A stretch of 64,000 nt of DNA. Origin: Penelope pileata (lineage: Eukaryota > Chordata > Aves > Galliformes > Cracidae). The position numbers were made by a program, and so were the translations under genes. The stretch is from assembly GCA_013396635.1 (NCBI GenBank), contig WBMW01001704.1, positions 113,132 to 177,131 of the forward strand, written 5' to 3'. Positions 1 through 10,700 of this stretch are shown here, piece by piece (within the stretch, counting starts at the first letter, position 1; every line of letters begins with the position of its first letter). The notes beneath the pieces are model-generated. The model made no database searches. It was given only the letters and a program-made list of their open reading frames with translations, and was not told the origin of the DNA.

Positions 1-633
1 TGAGGGTGCTTAGAGCTCCACAAATAGAGCGTGCCATGGTTCCTGCAGCGTGGGGACAAGAAGGGACGAGCCCCAGCGGGGAGTGGTGGCTTCCACCCCG
101 CGGCTCCAGGCTGGGATCTGCTGGAGCCTGAGCTGGCCCTGGGCTCTGCTTTGTGCTCAGCATCCACCAGGGGATCACTGTGCAGGGAATGGAGCTGCTG
201 CGGGTGGGTCCCTCGCTGCAGGGACAGCCAGAGCCGAGGGTCCCGGTGGGATCCACAGGGAACGCAAACTCCAGGCTCAGATGTTGCGTCCGACTCCGCT
301 GTGCTGCGTTTGCAATGCGTGAACCGGGCGGCATCAAAGCCAGAGGCCCAGAGCACTGCCGGTGCCTTCACCGCTATAATTGCCGACAGCGATCCTATCT
401 GTGCCCCACAGTCACCTCCGCAGCTCCACAGCCCCCGCACGAACACGCAGCAAAGAGCCCATCCCTGCTCCACCGCCCGGAGCGGATGCACAGTTCGGGG
501 GCTGCACCCCGGGGCAGGACAGGGCTGGTGGGAGCCCTGCAGTGCCCGTCTGTTTGATGCCACCATTGGGGACGGCATCCGCGGTGCTGCATCCCCCGGG
601 CTGGCACACGCTGCTGCATCCTCAGCGCCCGGC
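1..633. other. MYO1F 3'UTR or downstream flank, no gene seen
   Basis: DNA 3' of the MYO1F stop codon. No AATAAA or ATTAAA is visible on the minus strand here, so the transcript either ends beyond the window or uses a variant signal. Open frames in this stretch are GC-driven and match no family I know. Confidence 0.6.
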
Positions 634-1747
634 TCAGATCTTCTGCACGTAGTTCCCAGGGAAAAGCCCTTCCCTGCCGTGCAGCCGTCCCTTCCACCAT
701 CCGGAGATATCTGCGGGGGGACGACAAATCAATGGGGCTGACTGCGGGGTGGCTGCGGGGCAGCGCGGGGTGTCGGGTGGTACCTTCGAGCAGGATGTCA
801 ATGATGTCCCCAACGTTGAAGCTGAGCTCGTCCACGTCCTGCCCGATGTACTGGTACAGCGCCCGGCAGCGCGGTGCGGCCACCTTGGGCTGGGGCTTGG
901 GGCGCCCGGCTGGGGGGGGCCGCTGGCCCACACTGCGCCTCCGCTGCATGCTGCGGGATGGGGACATGGCATCAGCACTGGGGGGCATCCCATGGCCCCC
1001 ACCCTATCCTGCCCCCACCTCCCAGTTTGTCCCGATTTGTCCCCATGGCAATGGGATGGTTGGGGTGGTGGGGTTGGGTTGGTTGGATGGGGTGGTGGGG
1101 ACACAATGTGAACGCTGAGGATGGCATCCCATGGCCCCAACCCCATCCTGCCCCTACCTCCCAGTTTGTCCCAGTTTATTCCCGTGGCAATGGGACAGTA
1201 GGATGGGGTGATGGGGTTGGGTTAGTTGGATGGGGTGGTGGGGACACAATGTGAACGCTGAGGATGGCATCCCATGGCCCCCACCTCATCCTGACCCCAC
1301 ATCCCAGTTTGTCCCAGTTTGTTCCCGTGGCAATGGGACGGTTGGATGGGGTGATGGTCACCTACCCAGCCACCCCCTGGTCGGGGACATTGAGGAACTC
1401 CATGTTCTGCTCTGATGGTGGCCGTGCCTTTTGCCGGCGGCTGGCATTCTGGGGGGGCAGCGTGGCGGCCGGGGGTGCCCGCATCTGCTTCTGGAGTGTC
1501 GGGTGGGTGTCCCGCGTAGCCCGGCTGTCCCCACGTGGGAACTGGGGAGCCCCGTTCCTGTAGGTGCCTGCAGCCCCCGGGATGGTGTGTTATGGGGGGC
1601 ACCCAACATGGGGGATTCCCCCCTTGGAGCTGCCTGGGGGCCCTTTGGCACTGCGCTGCTCACCTTGGGGTGCTGGGGGGGCCACGCGGGTCGGTGCCGG
1701 CCGCCTGCTGCCACCTTTGCTCTGTGTCACTCCCTTCTTGGTGGGCT
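634..1747 (-). CDS. MYO1F: MYO1F exons 25-28: proline-rich TH2 and C-terminal SH3
   Basis: Exons 1664-1747, 1366-1567, 784-950 and 634-710 encode about residues 924-1099. TH2 is rich in Pro, Arg and Lys (RRPAPTRVAPPAPQG, RPPPAGRPKPQPK). The SH3 fold runs from about 1045: ALYQYIGQDVDELSF, then DIIDILLED, SGWWKGRLHGREGLFP and NYVQKI at the C terminus. The ALYxY, WW and PxNY ligand-binding residues are all present. The stop is TGA at 634-636. Exon 26 lacks a long ATG-started frame, so it is easily missed; phases 2 and 2 at its ends fix it. Confidence 0.95.
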
Positions 1748-4700
1748 CTGTGGGGGACAGAAGACCTCATTAGGTGATGTCCTCCATGGGAGCTGCCCCA
1801 CGGTTTGCTTTCCATAGTGCTGCTCCAGCAGAAGTAAATCCCTCCCATGCAAAACACAGACCCCATAGGGCACACCGCAATGTCCCCCAGCCCCCAACCA
1901 TTCCCTATGGTGCTGCTGACCCCCCCGTGCTGCTCCCCCCAGGTGCCCCAGGCCCATCACTCACTGGAGTTCCTGGGGAGCCCATCCCCGATGCTGACCG
2001 TCAGCGTTTTGCCTCCAGCTTTGAGGACGGCCACGTCTCCCTGCCCTCTCGTGAAGGTGACGTTGCGGGTGCCACCGCCACCCCAGCCCTCCTTCTTCAC
2101 CCGAAACTGTAGTCTGGGGGCAGAGAGGGGCTGTGAGGCCACAGGGACATGTCCTCGTCCTGCTCTGTCCCCTCTCCTGGCCTCCGTCCTTACGTGTCCT
2201 GGAAGGCGAGGTGCAGCTTGCTGCAGGTGAGCTCCTCGTAGCGCTTGCACAGCAGGCTGATCAGCTCCGTCTTGAAGATGGACTCCAGGAAATTGTCAGC
2301 ATCTTTCTCATGGAGGATGAAGAAATCATCCTGCCGGGTGCTGGGGGAAGCCCCAGGGGTGTCAGGGGGGCACAGAGACCCCCCTAGGCCAGGGGGGCCC
2401 TCCCGAGGAGAAGTGGAAGGAACGGGGACCCCTTGTCCCCAGCTGGGTTGGGAGTACCAAGGGATGGGGATGGTCTGGGTTGGGGGTGCCAGAGGATGGG
2501 GACAGTCTGGGTTAGGAGTACCAAAGGATGGGGAAGATCTGAGTTGGGGGTACCAAAGGATGGGGACGGTCTGGGGGGACGCACCTCAGCGAGACGCTGC
2601 TCACTGCCTGAATTTCCACCTTCTTCTTGAGCACCTCCTTGATCTGCCCCTTCTCGGGGCCTTTCTTCACCTTCTCCCGCCCGATCAGGTAGAAGTATTT
2701 GGGGGTGAGGATGAAGTCCCGCTTGATGGGCTGGGAAGAGGCACGCACAGGAGGTGAGGGGTGTTTGCAGGGGAGCAAAAACCCCACGAACATCCCACCC
2801 AAGGGCAGCCACCATGAGACACAGCTTGGCCTGCCCCCTGCCCCGCTCACCTTGAACCTGCGGTCGTACTTCGTGATGGAGTCGGCAAAGTCGATCCGCT
2901 CCCTCTTGGCCAGGAACTGCCGCAGCTCCGGGCGCTCCTCCATGCCCAGGTAATCACCCACGAAATTCCGGTTGATGCTGTTCCTCCGCCGCTCTTTGTA
3001 GTTGTAGAGGATGTTGGAGGCTGCGTGGGACCCAAAGCAATGCTGGGCATCACCAGGCTGTGAAACCCATCAACGATCCCCAAAACTTCGTGTGTATCTC
3101 TTAGGGACATGGTTTAGTGAGCGTGGTGGTGATGGGTTGATGGTTGGCCTTGATGACCTTAGAGGTCTTTTCCAACCCAGTGATTTTGTGATTGTATGAT
3201 TTGGTGGGCATGGTGTTGATGGTTGGACTTGGTGATCTTTTCCAACTCAATGTTTCTGTGATTCTATGGTTTGGTGGGCATGGTGGCGATGGGTTGGTGG
3301 TTGGACCTGATGATCTTAGAGGTCTTTTCCAACCCTAATGGTTCTATGATTCTATGGATGTTGGGCCCCCCATAGCCGCATCTCGTTACAGCTGCAATTA
3401 GGAGTGGGGCTGCCCCTGGGTGAGAGCACCCTATGGAAGGCACCGGTGTCCCCATCATCGCAGCCTTACCCTCCTCCCGCATCTGCTCGTACTTCCGGAT
3501 GGCGATGTGCCGGCGCCAGGCCTTCTGGATCACCCGGGCAAAGCCATCGAATTTCCTCTCCCTCATCTCCTCCAGAAGGAAGAGCTGTGGGGAAGTCAGG
3601 TGGGTGCTGAGTCCCAGGCAGAGCCCGACCCCAGTGCTTCTTGACCCAGTGCTCGGCTGCCCGCTGTGCCCCCACCACCCACCGATTCGGGGTTCTTGAC
3701 GAACACCTTGCTCCGACCCATCTGGTACTGGTCCGGGTCCATGTTGACAGAGCGGAGCAGGTGCTGCACCCCTTGCCGCTCGTCCCCGCGCCAGCACGGC
3801 CACGTCTCGGGGGTGAGGATGGCGTAGCTGCCGGGAGAGGGGCCGTGAGCAGCGGCCGGGCTGTGTGTCCCCTCGCCGCAGCCCCCCGACCCCTCACCGT
3901 TGCAGGAATTTGTGGAAGAGGCGGCGGTAAGCGAAACCCGCCCGGCGCACCCGGATGTTCTCCTTCAGCCCCAGGTACTCCACTTGGTGCTTCACCCTGT
4001 ATGGGATGTGCATGGTGGCACGGCTCTGCACATCCCTGTGGCTTTGCACCCATGCATGCATATGGGGGTGATGCACACGTGGAGGGATGCTCGGTCCCCA
4101 CACTCCCCTGGCACAACAGGACCACAGCAGGGTCCCAGATTTTGGAGGAGAGCCGGTCCCAACCACCAGGTGCCGTCCCCAGGCTCCGTGATGCGTTGCA
4201 GCCTCCTGTTACCTGCTCTCCTCCCAGTCGCGGGGTTTCTTGGTCTCGTTGGGCTTGATGCAGCGGATGTAGTGTGGCGTGCACTTCATTAACGTGTTCA
4301 CCAGGTCGTTAGCCTGTTTCTGTTGCACAGATCGACCTCTGTAAGTGTTAAAGGTGGCGGTGGTTGCCCAGCAGCCCCCAGCTGCTGTCCTGCAGCCCCC
4401 AGGACCCACCTTGATTTTGGAACCCGCGGTGGTCGGGCGGCCTTTTTTGTCAGAATCGAGTTTTTCTGGGAAAAGCATCCGGATGAAACCACTGAAAGGC
4501 AGAGCAGAGCCCCCAGTGAGAGCCACCAGGTGGGTGAGCACCCACCTGCGCACCCTGCCCAGCCCTGCGTGTCCCCGCACTCACTGTGGGGATGCTGAGC
4601 ACCCTGAGATGCCAGCTCCAGCAGGGGAGGACCACCAGAGCTTTATGGGCTGGGTTTTGAGGATGCTGCCCTCTAACCCATCCCTTTTGGGGTGGCCAGG

Positions 4701-7700
4701 GGACCACCCTACTGCCCAGACTCACTATTCACTGCTCTGCATGAGCTCGATCAGGTCAGTGAAGAGCACGTCCCGGTTGCGCTCACAGAAACCATTCACG
4801 TCATAGGAGACCTGGGGGCAGGAGGGAGCTCAGAGCCTGGGGTGCTGCAGGATGCGGGGTGCAGAGTGCTGGGTGCAGGGTATGGGATGCGGGACGTGGG
4901 CTGCAGATGCAGGATATGGGTTGCAGGATATAGGGTGCAGGGTGATGGGCGTGGGATGCGGGATGCAGGGTGCTTGGTTCAGGATGTGAAATGCTGAGTG
5001 CTGGGTACAGGATGCTGGGTGCAGGATGCTGAAGCTGTAGGGTGCAGAATGCAGGGTGCTGAGCACTGTGTGCAGGATGCAGGATATGAGATGTGGGATA
5101 CAGGGTGCTGGGTGCAGGATGCAGGATGCTGAGCACAGGGTGCAGGACACAGGGTACAGGGTGCAGGGTGCTGGGTGTGGGATGCAGGATGCAGGTTGCA
5201 CGATGCAGATTGCAGGATGCTGAGCACTGGGTGCAGGATGCTGGACGCAGGGTGCAGGATGCAAGGTGCAGGACACAGGGTGCTGGGTGCCGCACCTTGC
5301 CCGCGTAGTGGTGGATGACGAAGCCCGAGCTCCAGCTGTTGAAGTGCTCGTGGGTCCCCACGGCCGCCTGCAGTTTCTGCAGCAGGGTCTGATCCGCACC
5401 CTCGCCGGTGGCGTGCATGGTGGCACAGACATCGTCCAGGACACTCATGATCCCGGGGGGGTTCTGGGGGAGGGAGAGCAAAGCCGAGGGTGAGCGAAGG
5501 CTGCAGGCAGGGCTCAGTGCTGCACCTGCCTGTGGTCCGGTGCCCCGTGCTGCTCAAAGCTGCTTTGCACTGAGCTGCACCTTGGGCAAAGGACACAGAG
5601 CTGCACCCTGCAGGCCCCCCCCAGCCCATCCCCAGTGGCTCTGCTCCCAGGGAAGCATCCCAGCATGGGGGCCACTCACCAGCTTGTTCTCTATCAGGTC
5701 GCACACCACCTTGTTGTTGAAGTACTGGATCTGGGTCCACTTGATGCCCTCCTGCACGTACTCCTCCTGGGGGGACACCGGGAGAGCTGGGGGGGCTCTG
5801 GCTCTGTACCCATGGGACATGTGCAGGGTCTGGGAATTGGGGGGCTGGTGCAGCCCTGTTGGATTTCAGCCCCCCCCGTACCTGCTCTGCCTTCAGGGTG
5901 AGCTCTATGAAGATCTGCTGCAGCTTCTCGTTCACAAAGTTAATGCAGAACTGCTCGAAACCATTTTTCTGCAAAATGATGGGAGAAGAAACAGAAGATG
6001 GGGTTGAGGTGTAGAACATTGGGGTGACCTCAAACAGCGGAGCCTTCGGGCGCTGCTCCAGGGCCCCTCTTTTGGAGCAGGGGAGACCCAGCCAGGCTCC
6101 CACAGCAGAGCAGCACCCACCTGGAATATTTCGAAGCCGTAGATGTCCAGCACCCCAATGCTGTACTCCTCGTATGGCTTCTGCATGGCCCTATTGATGG
6201 ACTGCAGGAGGGACAGCGGGAGCCACTCTCAGTGCCTGGAGAATGTCCCCATCCTGTGTCCACGCTCCTGCAGCCCCCGGGCACCCACCTCCACGAGGAA
6301 GTCGAAGACGCGGGCGTAGAGCCCCTTGGCCAGGGCGTCCCGCGTGTAGGCTGCCTGCTCCACGTTGAGGGTGACGGTGATGGACTCGGAGCGGCCGCCC
6401 CACTTGCTGTCCATCTTGCGGCTGGTGACCTTGTTGTTGAGGCGGTCACGGTCGATGCCCAGCAGGTAGGCAGGGAAGGCCAGGGCTGGGCACAGGGGGG
6501 TCAGGGCTGCATGCAACCCCTCCCCCTGTGCAATGTCCCCCATGGCCCCAAACACAATAGGGGCAGCAGTGGGGTGGCAATGAGAGATAAGGGGCCAGGG
6601 TGTTCCCTACCCAGGCGCTTGCTATTTAAGCTGTCTGTGCCATCAGCTCGCTGCCTCAGTTTCCCCATGTCTTAATTTCACAGAATCCCAGAACCGTAGG
6701 GATTGGAAGGGACCTCTGGAGCTCCCCCAGCCCAACCCCTCAAAGCCATTCCCTACAGCATTTGCACAGGAACACATCCAGGGGGGTTTGGATCTCTCCA
6801 GAGACCCCCCCCCACCTCTCTGGGCCCTGTTCCAGGGCTCTGCCACCCTCGCAGTGCAGCAGTTCTTCCTCACACTCATGTAGAACTCCCTGGGCCCAGT
6901 GCCCTGTCCTGGTGCTGGGCACTGCAGAACAGAGCCCGGCCCCATCCTCCTGCCCCCGCTCTTCAGATATTGATAAGCACAGATCAGATCCCCTCAGCCT
7001 TCCCTTCTCCACCTGCACAGCCCAGGGGCTNCGAGGTTCTTTCCAGCATCCCCCAATCTGTACTGATGTGTTTGGGGAAGGTTTGGGGAAGATGCTGATG
7101 CCACCTCTCTGCTGGGGGATTTGTGCTATGGAGAGGTTGCAATTCATTGCCAAGGGTCTCTGTGGGCACCTAAGCTTGCCCCCCTGGAACAAGGGGGGGT
7201 TCAGCTACTCACAGTCAGCGTTCTCCACCTGGGCATAGTTGCCCTGCTCCCGAAAGCTGATGTTCCCCAGGTGAAGGATCCCAGCCACGATCTGCAGCAC
7301 CAGCTGCTGGTCCTCGCCCCGGATGCCGATGACCTGCATGGCATTCTGGGGGCACGGGGGGGGGGAGTCAGCCCCAGCTCAGCCTCAGGCAGCTTTGGGG
7401 CCCCCCCGGGGACGCTCACCATGGTCTCGAGGAAGTCGCTGCGGTCATCCGTGCCCTCCACCTGGTACGTGTCCGACTGGTTCAAGTAGTAGTAATAGTC
7501 GGGGCTCATGATGCCCAGGTTCTGCCGCTGCTCTTGGGATGCCCCTTCGATCAGCTGCAAGAAATTGGGGAGGGGAGGGCTGCAGTCACCGGCCCCAGCC
7601 CCACGCCCAGCCAGCCCCACGGCCCCGTACCTGGTAGTAGATGTGGAAGTTCCTCTCGTGCTCGTTCTGGCTCACCACCCGCGACTTCTCCAGCAGGAAG

Positions 7701-10700
7701 TTGGAGATCTTCCCCCCGTCGGGCTCACCGCCCCGGCTGAACTGGATCTCAAAGTACTTCCCCTGTGTGGGCACGGAGCCGTCAGCACATCCATGGGGAC
7801 AAATCCCCTCCGTGACACCGCACGGTGCCAACCCTCAGCACGCTCCGTGCTGGCCCCGGTGACTTACGAAGCGGCTCGAGTTGTTGTTGCGGACGGTTTT
7901 GGCGTTGCCGAAGGCTTCCAGCAGTGGGTTGGACTGCAGGATGATGTCCTTCACGTGCTGGTGGCCAGAGCGGGGCACGAGGCTGAGCAGGGCCATGCAC
8001 CTCTGCCCCCCACAGCTGCCCCATGGGGCTGGGGATGGAGCTGGGACCCCAACCCTCGGAGCTGCTCCATGCAGGAGATGGGGGAGCGATGGGTACCGGG
8101 GTGGGAACCATCCCTACCTGCACCTTCTCGCCGCCCCCGGACACTTTGGAGATGTAGCCCATGATGTATTTGGCTGCCACTGTTTTCCCAGCTCCGCTTT
8201 CTCCACTGTGCAAACGTCAAAAGCAGAGGGGAGGTGAAATGGGGGCCTTGGGGTGGTCTCACGGGTTGCTGCAGAGCCCCCGATCTCCCAGGGCCTGGGG
8301 GGGATGGGGCTGCCCCACTGCTCCAAATGCTTCGTGACATGGCTGGGGCTGGGCGAGCTGGGCAGCAGGAGCTGCTGAATTTCTCACTGCTGGATTTTGG
8401 AGGGGAGGCTGAAGGGGAAGTTTCGGCCTTGCCCCACATCCTCATCCCTTCCTTGCAACACTCAGCCGGAAAAGGGCATTGCACAAGGCTCAGCCCCAGC
8501 ATGGGACCACAGCCCCCAGGACCTGGTCTCTGGCCACCTCTCTGGGGCACCCCGAGGCGCTGGGGAAGGCTCTGGGGGCAGCCCCCACCTGATGATGACA
8601 CACTGGTTCTCCCCGTCGATCAGCATGTTTCGGTACATGTTGTCCGTCAGGGCATAGATGTGGGGGGGATTTTCATACTGGGCCTAAAAGCAGAGGGGAA
8701 GGAGAGCAGCACTGAGATGAGATCCCCTTAACTCTGCCCACGTGTGCCGGGTGCTTGCTTCAGTCCCTGCACCTGGGGGGCATGTGTGCGTGGTTTGGGT
8801 TGCTTTGCTGTGCAGGGTGGGCTGAATTCCCCTTGTGCACCCCAGTCTCATCCATCCCCGCATCACCATCAATGCATCCATCACCTGCCATCCGTCATCC
8901 ATCACCACCAATGCATGCGGGAGCACTGACCCCTGCGATACCCAAAGGTACGCTCATGGGAAAACCCCAAGCACCGTGTGCAAATGCACTAAAATTAGAG
9001 CTAACAAGCCCCTCATTAGCCAGCCCACGTGCTGCAGCCTCACCGCCCCCTGGTACAGCTCGATCTCCCGATCAGTGAAATATGGCATCTGCTTGAAGGG
9101 GTTGACAGAGATGAGCACCGGGCCGATGTAGGTCTGGGCAGGAGGTTAAGGGCTGTGCATGCTCTCCCATGTCCCCCTGCTGCCCATCACATCGGGATGC
9201 AGCATCAGCACCAGCAGTGGGTGTCGGGGGGAGGTGTGGGGGGGGTCCCTGCCTCTTCCCAAAGCAGCACCAGCATTACCATGAGGGGTTTCAGCTCCCT
9301 CAGCCTTTGGGTCTGCATGCAGCATCCCCACATCACCTGGGAATGACGCGGGGTTGGATGGGGCTGAGCCCTGGGGAGGATGTGGGTGTGGGCCGGGGGC
9401 GGTGCTGGTGCTGTTTGCAGGGGAGGGGGAAGCAGCCGGGGGCAGGGATGGAAGGGCTGTTCTGGGAAATGCAGAAGCGCGGGGCGTTGAGTCATGACTG
9501 GACGTGAAAAAAGGAAGAAAGAGGCTGCATGGGGTAATTTTTCCTCCTCTAAAAAAAGCCAACCCCAAACCTAACCCCCGAACGCATTTAAAGCCCCAGG
9601 GCTGCAGACGAGCGGGTGACATGCTGCGTCACCGCCAGCACGGGGCTGAGCATCGCCTTGTAAGGCCACAGCTGTGCTTTGGGGAAACCACAGCCACAGA
9701 GAGAGCGGCCCCAGCTCCCTGCCACGTCCCCTCTGCACCGGGAGCTTCTCCAATGCCCTGGGGCTGGTGGCAGCGGGTGCTGAGCTGGACCCAAGCAGGT
9801 GCTGGGTTGGGTTCCCATCAGGGGTGGCTTCTCCATCTGCACCAAGGAGCCTCGTGCCTGGGAGCCTCTGCCCTCATGCTCCTTGCTCAGCAGTGTCACC
9901 TCTGGGACAGAGCCAGCGACCACAGAACTGCATGAAGGACAGCAGCTGTGCACCCTGTGCCAGCCCAGCACTGGCCCAGGAAGCCCAGAGCGGGCGGTGC
10001 GGCAGCACCTCCCCGTGCCTACATGGATGCTCCCACCCCATCCAGGGTTTGTGGTTGGGCATCCAGGGGGTGTGGGCAACAGCAGGAGGGGTGGTGCCCA
10101 ATGATGCCAAAGAGGAGCAAATCTCTGCCCATAAACCAGCGGGACCGACGAGGGCGAGGGGTCCTTCCCCTGGGCATCAGTGAGGCACATGGGCAGCACC
10201 AGATCCGTGGTGCATAACGGGGTCCCACCACCACCTGCATCACCCTGGCTGATCCCGACCCCATCCAGCACCATGCAGGGGTGAACGCACTGCAGGCACT
10301 GACAAAGCCCTTGTGCACAGCCTTGCTGCTCCCCGTCTCCATCCCACCGCCCTGGGAAGGATACGAAGATGTAATCGTCCATAAAGCGCTTCTTGAGGTT
10401 CTCCACGATGGCATCCTCGGAGATCTTGGCGAGCAGCACCATGTCGTCCACGCCGCTCTGCTTGACGTTGTGGCTCTGCCAGTGGAAGCGCTCCTTGCTG
10501 CCCTGCAGGGAGAGCATGCAGCGGCTGAGGCACGATCCAACCCAGCTCCCCCAAAGCTGCAAAATGGACAAAAATCACAGCAGCATCCCCCAGCCCTGCC
10601 CGGGGAGCCCCAAGCACCTGCCACCCCAAATTGCCCCTGCAATGTCCTTGGGGGCAGCAGGAAGGAAAACTGTGGGCTGTGATTGAAGTGATCGTGGGGC

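Noticed and set aside
4850..5290. CRISPR-like or coding repeat array
   Set aside because: Units are 7 bp without spacers, in an intron of a vertebrate gene; this is a minisatellite.
4979..6103. 374-codon minus frame spanning MYO1F introns 11-14
   Set aside because: Reads through several verified exons out of frame and through the heptamer repeat, which has no stops.
9588..10571. 327-codon minus frame over MYO1F intron 2
   Set aside because: In frame with exon 2 only; beyond the donor at 10364 it is intron, and exon 3 joins with the correct phase.
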